Positions 46,604 through 56,086 are shown, counted from the first letter of the stretch. The stretch: 64,000 bases of DNA from Bacteroidota bacterium (GCA_018268015.1 JAFDXJ010000050.1:372001-436000), one strand, 5' to 3'. Program-made: numbers and translations. Notes: a model not told the origin generated them from the letters alone.

Positions 46604-49246
46604 ATGAAAAATAGTCTCCTAATAGGCTTCATTTTAACAGCTTTCAGTGCAATGGCCCAATATCCACAAGGTGGTGGCCAGGGAGCCAGGAAAGGCATGA
46701 ATGCAGGTCATTTTTATGGAAAAATTGTTGATAGCAAAACGAATAAGGGGATTGAATTGGCGTCCGTGCAACTCATTGGACAAAAGTTTGATTCCGTTAC
46801 AAAGAAAATGGAAACAGGTATTATTGCTACCGTTCTTTCCCGCTCCAATGGAGATTTTAGTCTGGAAAATATTCCTGTTTTTGGCGATTTTAATATGAAT
46901 GTTTCAGCTATTGGATATGCAGATAATAGCACAAAGGTTTCATTTGGTGTTTCCATGAAAGGTAATAAAAGCGAAAGTAACCAGGCAAGTCAAATGATGC
47001 AAATGATGAGTAATATTGATAAAGACCTGGGAAATATCAAAATGGAGCCTACTGAAAATACATTGGCCGGTGTAACCATTCAAACGGCAGCTAAACCTTT
47101 CTTTGAAATGGGTGTGGACCGTAAAGTTTTTAATGTAGATAAAAATATTGTGAGCCAGGGACAAACTGCTACAGAGGTGATGCGCCAAATACCTACTTTA
47201 AATGTTGATATTGATGGTAAAGTAACGATGCGTAATGCGACACCCCAATTATTTATTGATGGAAGGCCAACCACTTTAACCTATGATCAAATACCCGCCG
47301 ATCTAATAGATAAAGTAGAATTGATTACAAATCCCTCTGCAAAATTCGACGCATCCGGCGGTGGCGCAGGTATCCTGAATATTGTATTGAAGAAAAATAT
47401 AAAAACAGGCTATAATGGCGGTGTTAGAGCGGGTATTGATTCAAAGGGAAGTGTTACTATGGGTGGTGATCTCAGTTATCGTCAAAATAAAATTAATGTT
47501 AGCTTAAGTGCAGGATATAATCAAAGAAAATCCAATTCTAATTCCATTACAGACCGGAATAATATTTCTGACACGCCCATGAATATATACTCCACAGATG
47601 ATGGCACTTCTAAAGGGCATTTCGCTTATGTACGTGCCAGCCTGGATTATTTAATAGATATACGAAATACACTTTCCTTTTCTTATAGTAAAGCCCAGGG
47701 GAAATTTAATTCATTGGATGACCAGGTTATTGACTCCATTGTCAATAATAATTTAGCTTCATATAGTTCCCGCTTGTCTAATTCCGAATTTACGTTTAAT
47801 AGTAACCGGTATGGATTAAGCTTTAAACATCTTTTTACAAAAGCAGGACATGATATTACGGCAGACATTAATTATAATGCCAGTACAAATACAAATAATG
47901 GAAATTATATAACGAATACTTATTATCCCGATAGTAATCCCAAAGGTTTGCCGGTTAAACAACTCAGTGAAGGCAATGGTACCACAGATTATCTGGTCAT
48001 ACAATCTGACTATGAAAACCCTATTACGGAAAATACCAAATTCGAAGCAGGTGTTCGTGCTGCCATTCGGAATAACGATAATTTAAGTATGCAATCATTT
48101 TATAATGATTCAGCAGGAAAATATTTACCTGTTCCGGCTTTAAATAGTAATTACAAATTCAAAGATGAAGTATTTGCAGCCTATTCCACGTACTCATTTA
48201 AATTAGATAAATTCCGGTTCCAACTCGGTTTAAGGGCTGAAAGCTCTAATTACAATGGTACATTACTCGGAAAAGATTCCTCTTTTAAAGTAGATTTTCC
48301 CATCAGTTTGTTCCCCAGTGCTTTTATTACCTACCAGGCCGCCGATAAGCAAGATATTCAATTGAACTATTCCAGGAAAATCAACAGGCCGAATTTCTTC
48401 CAGTTACTTCCATTTATAGATTATTCTGATCCACAAAATCTAAGTGTCGGAAATGCGGGATTAAAACCAGAATTTACCGACCTTGGTGAGTTGTCTTATA
48501 ATATTACGTATAATAATAATTCAAATTTTCTGGCTACTATTTATGGTCGTCATACCACAAATCTTATTACGAGTTTTCAATATGTAGGACCAAGTCCTCT
48601 CAATCCGGAAGATACCGTAGTATTCAATACCTATGCCAATGCGAATAATAGTTGGTCATATGGATTGGAACTAACAAACAGAATCAACCTGTTTAAAATA
48701 TGGGATCTCACCCTGAATGTGAATTTGTATAATTCCGTAATCAATGGTGGTTCCTCACAACAAAATATGAGTAATCAGAGAGTCAGCTGGTTTGGAAAAT
48801 GGAATAATAATATCAAGCTGCCCAAAAAATTCACCATTCAGTTTTCCGGCAACTACCAGGCTAAAACGATTCTTCCCCCGGATAATGGTGGCAGAGGCCA
48901 TGGAGGATTTTTTGGTAGCAGTGGACTGGGTACGACACAAGGGTATATTTTCCCTAATTACAGTTTTGATTTAGGATTGAAAAAAGATTGGGCTATAAAA
49001 GGAACTAATACGCTGTCCTTATCTTTAAGCATGAATGATATTTTCAAAACTGCCGTGAATAAAGTGTATTCAGAATCTCCCTATTTCACTCAGATTTCTA
49101 CTCGGTATCGTGACCCACAAGTATTAAGGTTAAACCTGAGTTACCGTTTTGGAAAAATAGATGCGAATTTGTTTAAACGCAGAAACACAAAGGATCAGGG
49201 TGGAGATACTGATATGTCAGGAGGTATGGGCGGTGGAAATAAATAG
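46604..49246 (+). CDS. TonB-linked outer-membrane receptor family protein (OMP_b-brl type)
   Basis: 880 residues. Signal peptide MKNSLLIGFILTAFSAMAQ. A carboxypeptidase-regulatory-like beta domain (about 30-115, GKIVDSKTNKGIELASVQLI) is followed by a plug (about 165-265, TEVMRQIPTLNVDIDGKVTM, FIDGRPTT, PSAKFDASGGGAGILNIVLK) and a 22-strand-type barrel of OMP_b-brl_3 type. The last 15 residues are Gly/Met-rich (GGDTDMSGGMGGGNK), not an ordinary barrel end. No SusD partner lies beside it. Ligand unknown. Divergent gene upstream is tRNA-His, downstream it converges on pcm. Confidence 0.92.
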   Translation: MKNSLLIGFILTAFSAMAQYPQGGGQGARKGMNAGHFYGKIVDSKTNKGIELASVQLIGQKFDSVTKKMETGIIATVLSRSNGDFSLENIPVFGDFNMNVSAIGYADNSTKVSFGVSMKGNKSESNQASQMMQMMSNIDKDLGNIKMEPTENTLAGVTIQTAAKPFFEMGVDRKVFNVDKNIVSQGQTATEVMRQIPTLNVDIDGKVTMRNATPQLFIDGRPTTLTYDQIPADLIDKVELITNPSAKFDASGGGAGILNIVLKKNIKTGYNGGVRAGIDSKGSVTMGGDLSYRQNKINVSLSAGYNQRKSNSNSITDRNNISDTPMNIYSTDDGTSKGHFAYVRASLDYLIDIRNTLSFSYSKAQGKFNSLDDQVIDSIVNNNLASYSSRLSNSEFTFNSNRYGLSFKHLFTKAGHDITADINYNASTNTNNGNYITNTYYPDSNPKGLPVKQLSEGNGTTDYLVIQSDYENPITENTKFEAGVRAAIRNNDNLSMQSFYNDSAGKYLPVPALNSNYKFKDEVFAAYSTYSFKLDKFRFQLGLRAESSNYNGTLLGKDSSFKVDFPISLFPSAFITYQAADKQDIQLNYSRKINRPNFFQLLPFIDYSDPQNLSVGNAGLKPEFTDLGELSYNITYNNNSNFLATIYGRHTTNLITSFQYVGPSPLNPEDTVVFNTYANANNSWSYGLELTNRINLFKIWDLTLNVNLYNSVINGGSSQQNMSNQRVSWFGKWNNNIKLPKKFTIQFSGNYQAKTILPPDNGGRGHGGFFGSSGLGTTQGYIFPNYSFDLGLKKDWAIKGTNTLSLSLSMNDIFKTAVNKVYSESPYFTQISTRYRDPQVLRLNLSYRFGKIDANLFKRRNTKDQGGDTDMSGGMGGGNK

Positions 49247-49267
49247 AATTGTTTGTTTTATGAATAC

Positions 49268-49293
49268 AAAACCTGCAGTGCACTGCAGGTTTT
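49268..49293. terminator. Perfect palindrome, bidirectional terminator between receptor gene and pcm
   Basis: AAAACCTGCAGTG and CACTGCAGGTTTT are exact reverse complements (26 bases in all). T-rich or A-rich sequence flanks both ends, so it can end transcription from both sides. It overlaps the stop codon of pcm at 49292-49294. Confidence 0.8.
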
Positions 49294-49945
49294 ATTTTTT
49301 CCCGGAAAGCATTGGTACAAAAGAAAAGTATCCAAAATATTCTTCATTAATTTCTGTTTGTGAAACTTTGGTAATTCGAAGCATGTGTTGTTTCTGGCCT
49401 TCATCCAATGGAATGACCATAATGCCACCCACTTTCAATTGTTCCAATAATTTTGGAGGGATATGAGGCGCTGCTGCCGTGATGAGGATTCTTTCAAAAG
49501 GAGCAAATGATGGGAGTCCTTCAAAGCCATCACCAAAAAAAAATTTGATATTGGGATATTTATTTTTGAAAATGAAAGATTTATTCTTTTCATAGAGTTT
49601 TTTTTGCCTCTCTATGGTAAAAACACGGGCGCCCATTTCACTTAAAACACTTGCCTGGTAAATGCTACCGGTACCAATCTCCAGTACTTTGTGGCCTTTT
49701 TTGACTTGCAATAATTCTGTTTGATAAGCAACGGTATATGGCTGCGAAATCGTTTGCCCTTCTCCTATGGGAAATGCCCGGTCTTCATACGCAATTTTAT
49801 CAAAGGCTGAATCCAGGAAAAAATGCCTTGGAATAGTTTCTATGGCTTGCAAAATATTTTCATCCCTGATGCCCTTTTCACGCAATTGAGCGGCAAGTCT
49901 TTTTCGCAGACCCTTATGCTGGTATGTATCGGTATAATTTTTCAA
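49292..49945 (-). CDS. pcm: Protein-L-isoaspartate O-methyltransferase
   Basis: 217 residues. The SAM site VLEIGTGSIYQASVLSEMG, the isoaspartate-binding segment AFPIGEGQTISQPYTVA, and the C-terminal LKVGGIMVIPLDEG region all match Pcm (usual length about 205-225). Start is a TTG at 49945; no in-frame ATG or GTG fits the family N-terminus. It repairs damaged aspartyl residues. Last gene of a probable three-gene unit with the mutase and the phosphoribosyltransferase. Confidence 0.94.
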   Translation of the reverse strand: MKNYTDTYQHKGLRKRLAAQLREKGIRDENILQAIETIPRHFFLDSAFDKIAYEDRAFPIGEGQTISQPYTVAYQTELLQVKKGHKVLEIGTGSIYQASVLSEMGARVFTIERQKKLYEKNKSFIFKNKYPNIKFFFGDGFEGLPSFAPFERILITAAAPHIPPKLLEQLKVGGIMVIPLDEGQKQHMLRITKVSQTEINEEYFGYFSFVPMLSGKK

Positions 49946-49993
49946 AACTGGTAATATAAATCCGTTGAATTAAATTTAATAGGGCATTGTCTT

Positions 49994-51727
49994 TTATTCT
50001 ATTAGTTTCATAGATTGAATAATGCCATCTATCCTACTTTTCAATAATGCATGAGTTGTCTTATAATCTTCCTTCCTTAAGAGTTCGGAATGTACACTGA
50101 AATAAAATTTTATTTTGGGCTCAGTTCCACTGGGGCGTGCTGATATTTTGCTTCCGTCTTCGAGGAAAAACTGGAGTACATTGCTCTTTGGCAAGTCTAA
50201 TTCCCGGGTTGTTCCATTTTGTAAATTTTTCCCTTCGCGGGTTTGGTAATCCAAGATCTCTACGACTTTTGAACCATTTATTTCAAGAGGTGGATTTTCT
50301 CTGTACGAGCGCATCATGGCTGATATTTCTTCCTGACCATTCTTGCCTTTTTTGGTGATGCCGATAAGGTCTTCCAAATAAAAACCATATTCTAAATATA
50401 AGTCTATTAATTTTTCAAAAAGCGAACTTTGATGCGATTTTTCTACGGCAGCCATTTCACATAAAATAGCTACTGCCGATACTGCATCTTTATCTCTCAC
50501 TTCATCACCAACCATTAATCCAAAACTTTCTTCACCACCAATAATATAATTTTCTTTTCCTTTTTTTTCATTGATCATGGCTGCAATCCATTTAAAGCCG
50601 GTTAATACATTATAACAAGTGACTTTATTTTTCATGGCTACTTTATCAATCATGTCAGATGTTACAATCGTTTTAATGACCATATCATTTGGTGCGGCAA
50701 GTCCACTTTTTTTTCTGGCTTCTATCAAATAACTAAAAGCCAGTACAGCCGTTTGATTACCATTCATCAATATCCATTTTCCTTCATCATCTTTCACGCC
50801 AATACCTACCCTGTCCGCATCCGGGTCTGTACCGCAAAGAATATCTGCATCTATAGCTTCTGCTTGGTGCAAACCAAGTTTCATGGCTTCACTTTCTTCG
50901 GGATTTGGATAGATAACCGTTGGGAAATTCCCATCCGGTTTTTCCTGTTCTTTGACTATAGAATAATTGGTAAACCCATAGGCTTTCAAAACTTGTGGAA
51001 CCAATTGAATACCCGTTCCATGAATGGAGGTATAGACAATTTTCAGATCATGTTGCAATGCTATTTGTGCCGGATGGACACTTAAACCTTTGGCCATTTG
51101 TATATAAGCCGTATCTACTTCTTTCCCAATTTTACTTATAAAATCCTCATTGCCTTTCCACTTCACTTCTTCCAGGCTTTTAATTTGGCCCACTTCCTCC
51201 ATCACACCGGCATCATGTGGCGGCACCAATTGAGCTCCATCAGACCAATAAGCCTTGTATCCATTATACTCTTTAGGGTTATGAGATGCCGTACAAACAA
51301 CGCCGGCCTGCGCTTTCAGGTATCGAATGGCATAACTCAATTCTGGAGTCGGACGCAATGATTCAAATAAATAAACGTAAATATTATTTGCCGCGAAAAC
51401 ATGGGCCGTAATATCTGCAAAAAAAGAACTTTGATTCCGGCTGTCATAAGCAATAACAACAGAAATCAAAGCATCATCACCCAGCTTTTTTTTGAGATAA
51501 TTGGCAAAACCCTGAGTGGCTTTACCAACGGTATATTGGTTCATCCTGTTGGTGCCAACACCCATGATCCCGCGCATTCCACCGGTACCAAATTCCAATT
51601 CTTTATAAAAAGCATCTTCCAATTCGGCAGGATTTTCTGCCTGCATTTTTTGAATGGCTTCTTTTGTTTGCTGATCATAATTTCCGCTTAACCATTCATG
51701 AATTCTTTCTGTAGTTCTATTATCCAT
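49994..51727 (-). CDS. Phospho-sugar mutase (phosphoglucomutase/phosphomannomutase)
   Basis: 577 residues. The active serine motif is VVCTASHNPKEYNGYKAYW, the metal-binding loop is CGTDPDADRVGIGV, the sugar-binding loop is GGEESFGLMVGD, and the phosphate-binding end is ARPSGTEPKIKFYFS. All four alpha-D-phosphohexomutase domains are there. It interconverts 1- and 6-phosphates of glucose, mannose or possibly related sugars, feeding nucleotide-sugar synthesis. Lies 48 bases from pcm and 38 from the phosphoribosyltransferase. Confidence 0.95.
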   Translation of the reverse strand: MDNRTTERIHEWLSGNYDQQTKEAIQKMQAENPAELEDAFYKELEFGTGGMRGIMGVGTNRMNQYTVGKATQGFANYLKKKLGDDALISVVIAYDSRNQSSFFADITAHVFAANNIYVYLFESLRPTPELSYAIRYLKAQAGVVCTASHNPKEYNGYKAYWSDGAQLVPPHDAGVMEEVGQIKSLEEVKWKGNEDFISKIGKEVDTAYIQMAKGLSVHPAQIALQHDLKIVYTSIHGTGIQLVPQVLKAYGFTNYSIVKEQEKPDGNFPTVIYPNPEESEAMKLGLHQAEAIDADILCGTDPDADRVGIGVKDDEGKWILMNGNQTAVLAFSYLIEARKKSGLAAPNDMVIKTIVTSDMIDKVAMKNKVTCYNVLTGFKWIAAMINEKKGKENYIIGGEESFGLMVGDEVRDKDAVSAVAILCEMAAVEKSHQSSLFEKLIDLYLEYGFYLEDLIGITKKGKNGQEEISAMMRSYRENPPLEINGSKVVEILDYQTREGKNLQNGTTRELDLPKSNVLQFFLEDGSKISARPSGTEPKIKFYFSVHSELLRKEDYKTTHALLKSRIDGIIQSMKLIE

Positions 51728-51765
51728 ATTTCTTATTTAAAATTTTACAATTAAAATTGAGGGCC

Positions 51766-52272
51766 TCATGAATGGCTTACAACTATTGCTGAAAAATCGC
51801 CATTCTCAAGTTCTACTTTTATAAAGTCGTCATCTGTTGTGGCCAATGAAAGCCCAACAAAATCTGGCTGTATGGGGAAAAGCTTATGCATTCTTTCCAC
51901 CAATACCAAAACCAGTATTCGTTTTGGATAAAAATCAAGTAAGGGTTTTAATGCATACAATAAAGTTTTACCACTATTGCAAACATCATCAATAAGTAAA
52001 ATATTCTTATGATGAAGGTTGATTTCTTTGTTAAAAAGGATTTCACCTGGTTTTGATTTATCCAGAGTTGCTGAAACTACTTCTATGTCTGTGTTGATAT
52101 AGGAGCTAAGCAACAACGCAATTTTTTCTGCCAGGAGATAGCCAATGTCACGAATACCAATAATGATCAGAGGGCTTTTCTCTCCAGCCAGGTTTTCAGC
52201 AACTTCCAGCGCCAGCCTGTTTATTTTTTGAGCTGCAATTTCTTTTGTAAGGATCTTCTTTTTAACTTCCAT
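51766..52272 (-). CDS. Phosphoribosyltransferase family protein (PyrR-like)
   Basis: 168 residues from ATG 52272; the longer frame (to 52338) covers the promoter. The PRPP loop is ILLIDDVCNSGKTL (about 94-107), with the PLIIIGIRDIGYLLAEKIA segment before it. It resembles PyrR and small Bacteroidota phosphoribosyltransferases; target base or role (enzyme or RNA-binding regulator) cannot be fixed. No pyrimidine genes nearby. Likely first gene of the unit with the mutase and pcm. Confidence 0.87.
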   Translation of the reverse strand: MEVKKKILTKEIAAQKINRLALEVAENLAGEKSPLIIIGIRDIGYLLAEKIALLLSSYINTDIEVVSATLDKSKPGEILFNKEINLHHKNILLIDDVCNSGKTLLYALKPLLDFYPKRILVLVLVERMHKLFPIQPDFVGLSLATTDDDFIKVELENGDFSAIVVSHS

Positions 52273-52294
52273 GAAGAGCGCATGTTTATGCGTC

Positions 52295-52302
52295 CAAAAA
52301 TA
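52295..52302 (-). promoter_or_regulatory. -7 box of the phosphoribosyltransferase gene
   Basis: TATTTTTG on the minus strand, ending 22 bases before the preferred ATG at 52272. It supports that start. Confidence 0.55.
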
Positions 52303-52392
52303 AACAAATGCAGAATACAATGATAAAGAATAGCACAAAGTTTTATCTTAGCATATAAATTGAGTTTTCTTTGAAATTGAAATAAACATTTC

Positions 52393-53721
52393 ATGCTATA
52401 TATACCACAGGTTTTATTCATTCTTCTGGCGCTTGCATCCATTCTTTTTTTTAGCTCAAATGCAAGAAAAATCCGTCAAAATATTTTAGCCGGCAGAGAT
52501 GAACCGATTCATAATGAGAAAGGCAAAAGATGGAGAAATGTTTTACTCCTGGCATTTGGGCAAAAGAAGATGTTTAAAAATCCACTTGTTGCCGTCATGC
52601 ATTTTGTAGTATATGCCGGTTTTGTAATTATCAATATTGAAGTGTTGGAAATAGCACTGGATGGCGTTTTGGGCACACATCGTTTATTTTTCAAGCCGCT
52701 GGGAAATGTTTATTTATGGCTGATCAACAGCTTTGAATTCCTGGCTGTAGGTGTGCTTATATTTTGTGCCATATTTTTATTAAGAAGAAATGTGATAAAA
52801 GTAAAAAGGCTTTGGAGTAAAGATCTGGATGGCTGGCCGCGTAGTGATGCTAACTATATTTTAATCACTGAAATTATTTTAATGAGCCTTTTTCTTACCA
52901 TGAATGCTAGTGATACAATCCTGCAATCAAGAGGTGTAGGTCATTATGGAGAAGCTGTAACCGGCAATTTTCTATTTTCCTCTTTTTTGCATCCACTACT
53001 TGATGGCATGAGTAATTCCTCACTCATTTTCACTGAACGCTTTTGCTGGTGGCTTCATATTTTTGGCATTTTTGCTTTTCTTAATTATCTCCCTTATTCA
53101 AAGCATTTACACATATTATTGGCATTTCCAAATGCCTGGTATGCCCGTTTAGACCCACAGGGTAAAATGAATAACATGCCTGAAATTCAACAAGAAGTTT
53201 TATATGCCATGCAACCAGAGCTCATCCCTGCTGAAAACACAGAAGAAGGACATAAAAAATTTGGCGCAAAAGATACCATGGATCTCAGTTGGAAAAATTT
53301 ACTGGATGCCTATTCTTGTACCGAATGTGGCAGATGTACTGCTGCGTGCCCTGCAAATCTAACCGGGAAATTATTAAGCCCGCGAATGATTATGATGAAA
53401 ACGAGAGACAGGGCTGAAATCGTAGGAAAAAATATTCGCACGAATAAAACATTTATAGATGACGGTAAATCTCTCCTTCATGACTTTATCACTCCGGAAG
53501 AATTGAGAGCCTGTACTTCATGTAATGCCTGTGTAGAAGCATGCCCGGTAAGTATCAATCCATTAGATATTATTTTCCAGTTACGACGCTATTTGATAAT
53601 GGAAGAAAGCAATGCTCCTGCTGAATGGAATAATATGTTTAGTAGTATTGAGAATAATTTTTCTCCCTGGAAATTACCTCCGGATGAACGGGATAAATGG
53701 GCATTAGAAATGGATACTTAA
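52393..53721 (+). CDS. Membrane heme/iron-sulfur protein (HdrE/NarI-like with two 4Fe-4S sites)
   Basis: 442 residues. About five membrane helices in the first 240 residues, with His residues suitable for heme b (VMHFVVYAGF near 70, WWLHIFGIFAF near 225, SKHLHILLAF). After this come two ferredoxin-type motifs, CTECGRCTAACP near 309-320 and CTSCNACVEACP near 373-384, each with the fourth Cys followed by Pro. This combines the roles of HdrE (membrane cytochrome) and the Fe-S part of HdrD. It pairs with the cysteine-rich gene at 54507. Likely moves electrons between membrane quinones and a soluble partner. Confidence 0.91.
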   Translation: MLYIPQVLFILLALASILFFSSNARKIRQNILAGRDEPIHNEKGKRWRNVLLLAFGQKKMFKNPLVAVMHFVVYAGFVIINIEVLEIALDGVLGTHRLFFKPLGNVYLWLINSFEFLAVGVLIFCAIFLLRRNVIKVKRLWSKDLDGWPRSDANYILITEIILMSLFLTMNASDTILQSRGVGHYGEAVTGNFLFSSFLHPLLDGMSNSSLIFTERFCWWLHIFGIFAFLNYLPYSKHLHILLAFPNAWYARLDPQGKMNNMPEIQQEVLYAMQPELIPAENTEEGHKKFGAKDTMDLSWKNLLDAYSCTECGRCTAACPANLTGKLLSPRMIMMKTRDRAEIVGKNIRTNKTFIDDGKSLLHDFITPEELRACTSCNACVEACPVSINPLDIIFQLRRYLIMEESNAPAEWNNMFSSIENNFSPWKLPPDERDKWALEMDT

Positions 53722-53726
53722 AAATA

Positions 53727-54365
53727 TCAAATAACTACTTTAGTAAAAATCATCCTATACAATTGCGCTAAAGAGGCAATGATAAAAATGATCCCCATCA
53801 ATACATTCATTTTTCTGGTACTTACATTCATCTTTGTAATAAGCCAATTACCACCATACATATAAAGTGCAAGGCCAGTTATGGTACCGGCTCCGCAACC
53901 AACCGTAAAAAAATTAAATTCTTCCGTTGTTTTGGCAAGGATATGTAACTCCATCAGGTAACTACTCCATATAAACCAAAAAGGAATTTGTGCCGGGTTG
54001 AATGCACTCATGCTAAGGCCAAGTAAAAAACGGTCCATTTTATTTTCCAGCAGGAAGGCTTTTTTCCCGGGATCCTGTTTCCGTGCAGAAATCAGGCTAT
54101 ATATACCCAAGACTAAAAACATGATGACCGTCAACCAGCCCAATATCAAAAAAAATAACTCATGAGAAAGAATCCAGTTAACCCCGGAAAGTGTAAGCCG
54201 CAGGTAAATAATTTCTATAAGGGCTACCCCTATGGCATATTTCCATGCATGGGCAAAATTTTCCTGCACCGCAATTTGGGTGGCGGTCATACTCATCGTT
54301 CCTAATGGTAACTGACCTAAAAAACTGACCAGCCATCCTAAAAATAAAATAAATAAAAGATGCAT
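53727..54365 (-). CDS. LysE-type transporter protein
   Basis: 212 residues, about six membrane helices (about 4-22, 42-62, 70-92, 116-140, 152-172, 186-208). Starts with LFILFLGWLVSFLGQLPLGTM, the LysE/RhtB-like glycine-proline motif of amino acid exporters. It lies on the opposite strand between the two parts of the Hdr-like pair: 5 bases from one gene end, and with its start about 140 bases from the other. Substrate unknown. Confidence 0.85.
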   Translation of the reverse strand: MHLLFILFLGWLVSFLGQLPLGTMSMTATQIAVQENFAHAWKYAIGVALIEIIYLRLTLSGVNWILSHELFFLILGWLTVIMFLVLGIYSLISARKQDPGKKAFLLENKMDRFLLGLSMSAFNPAQIPFWFIWSSYLMELHILAKTTEEFNFFTVGCGAGTITGLALYMYGGNWLITKMNVSTRKMNVLMGIIFIIASLAQLYRMIFTKVVI

Positions 54366-54488
54366 AAATGATGCGCAAAATAAGTCATGGCCTCGAAAGA
54401 GTAAGGCTTTTATTTTAAAATCTTTTTTACTTAATGACCTCCCGAAAATCTGGTTTGATCACAAGATTAATTCAATAAAAAATTTATG

Positions 54489-54496
54489 TATTTTTG
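54489..54496 (+). promoter_or_regulatory. -7 box of the Hdr-like cysteine-rich gene
   Basis: TATTTTTG eleven bases before ATG 54507. This shows the second Fe-S gene has its own promoter, despite being a partner of the gene at 52393. Confidence 0.55.
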
Positions 54497-54506
54497 AAAA
54501 AAAAGA

Positions 54507-55286
54507 ATGCATATCCCTACGATGGCTGAAATGGCTGCCGCCGGAGAATCCCCTGAAATCCTTTTTTGGGTGGGTTGTGCCGGGAGTTTTGATCAGCGGG
54601 CACAGAAAATTACCAAAGCATTTGCGGCTATCCTTACACGAGTTGGAATCAAGTTTGCCATTTTAGGCAAAGAAGAATCATGCAATGGCGATCCTGCAAG
54701 AAGAGCCGGTAATGAATTTTTATTTCAAATGATGGCTTACAATAATATTCAAATTTTAAATGGCTATGGCATTAAAAAAATGGTCACTGCCTGCCCCCAC
54801 TGTTTCAATATTTTTAAAAATGAATATCCTGCACTTGGAGGAAATTATGAAGTAATCCATCATGCTGTTTTTTTACAACAATTGATAGATGATGGAAAAA
54901 TAAAAATGAAAGAAGAAGGCGTTTTTAAAGGGAAAAAAATTACCTACCACGATAGTTGTTATCTCGGTCGGGCTAATCACATTTACGAAGCTCCCAGGAA
55001 AGTATTGCAAGCTTTGGATGCTGCGCTGGTAGAAATGAAACGCTGTGGCAGCAATGGTTTATGCTGTGGTGCCGGTGGCGCTCAAATGTTTAAAGAAGAT
55101 GAACCCGGAAATGAAAGAATCAATATAGAACGTACTGATGAAGCTTTAAGTCTCCATCCTGACATCGTAGCGGCTGCCTGCCCATTTTGTAATACAATGT
55201 TGACCGATGGTGTAAAAAATCGCGAAAAAGAAAATGAAGTTCAGGTGTTGGATATTGCAGAATTGATAGAAAGAGATATGGCCTAA
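54507..55286 (+). CDS. Cysteine-rich (CCG domain) Fe-S protein, HdrB/GlpC-like
   Basis: 259 residues, two cysteine-rich domains. First: WVGCAGSFD, ESCNGDPARRAG and ACPHC (the second Cys position of the CCG motif is Asn). Second: HDSCYLGR, GLCCGAGGAQMF (full CCG) and ACPFC. This is the catalytic or electron-accepting half of a heterodisulfide-reductase-type complex; HdrB-like pairs can hold a noncubane 4Fe-4S cluster. It should work with the membrane protein at 52393, from which it is split by the LysE gene. Followed by a conserved hypothetical gene after 11 bases. Confidence 0.93.
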   Translation: MHIPTMAEMAAAGESPEILFWVGCAGSFDQRAQKITKAFAAILTRVGIKFAILGKEESCNGDPARRAGNEFLFQMMAYNNIQILNGYGIKKMVTACPHCFNIFKNEYPALGGNYEVIHHAVFLQQLIDDGKIKMKEEGVFKGKKITYHDSCYLGRANHIYEAPRKVLQALDAALVEMKRCGSNGLCCGAGGAQMFKEDEPGNERINIERTDEALSLHPDIVAAACPFCNTMLTDGVKNREKENEVQVLDIAELIERDMA

Positions 55287-55297
55287 AATTATTAATT

Positions 55298-55816
55298 ATG
55301 GAGATTCATTACCAGGAAAATATTCCCGATCATTTCCCCGACAATTCAAGGGTTTGGATTTATCAAAGCAACCGGCCATTAAGTATTTCTGAAGAAAAAG
55401 AAATCAATAATCTACTCACTGGTTTCGTGGCGGGATGGAATACACATGGCAATGAGGTAAATGGATTTGGCCGTGTATTTTTTAAACATTTTATTGTACT
55501 TATAGCAGATGAAACAAAATTTGGCATCAGCGGCTGCAGTACGGATAGTTCCGTTCGAATGATCCGGCAAATAGAAAATAAATTCGACTTGGATTTACTG
55601 GACAGGCTTAAGATTGCCTTGCTTATAGAGAATGAAGTAATTGTAAAAACTTACCCATCTGTGAAAAAAGATTGGGAAGAAAAAAATCTTCCGGATCATG
55701 TTTTATATTTCAATAACCTGATATTAGATAAAAAAGAATTTTGCCGGAATTGGTTATTGCCATTACAACAAGGATGGCTTGGAAAAAAGCTATTACCACT
55801 CCAACAATCACTTTAA
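55298..55816 (+). CDS. Conserved Bacteroidota protein of unknown function
   Basis: 172 residues. The pattern SRVWIYQSNRPLSISEEKE, WNTHGNEVNGFGRVFF and ISGCSTDSSVRMIRQIE is conserved in this phylum, and such proteins are sometimes labelled ABC transporter ATPase. There is no Walker A or Walker B motif, so that label is not supported. It follows the HdrB-like gene by 11 bases, so the two are likely co-transcribed. The last 20 residues repeat LLPLQQ twice, an oddity. No function is assigned. The 270-base gap after it has AT-rich DNA with nothing I can name. Confidence 0.85.
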   Translation: MEIHYQENIPDHFPDNSRVWIYQSNRPLSISEEKEINNLLTGFVAGWNTHGNEVNGFGRVFFKHFIVLIADETKFGISGCSTDSSVRMIRQIENKFDLDLLDRLKIALLIENEVIVKTYPSVKKDWEEKNLPDHVLYFNNLILDKKEFCRNWLLPLQQGWLGKKLLPLQQSL

Positions 55817-56086
55817 TTATTTTTTATTTTTTTTTTGATCTGCAAGAAATGATTCCCTCTTTTCTAATTCTTGCTCAGTTCAATTTTCTGTTGAATGATA
55901 GTCAAAATTCAAGAGAGAAAACTTTCTCATGGAATAACCTGTTTTGGTGAAATTGAAATCTAAATCACCATTAAATAAGCCAATAATGCCTTTCACTCAT
56001 TACCAGTCTCCAAAACTTTGCTGGTCTTTTTTAAAGTCAAATCTTTATACCTGAAAAACATTTATTCCATTTAAAAAAAGTCAATC

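Noticed and set aside
51401-51691. 96-codon plus-strand frame opposite the phosphomutase gene, and similar ones at 50753 and 51098
   Set aside because: All lie within the mutase, whose four catalytic motifs are in the other frame.
55298-55816. The label ABC transporter ATPase for this conserved protein
   Set aside because: No Walker A, Walker B or ABC signature motif can be seen; the label seems to have spread by automatic transfer.
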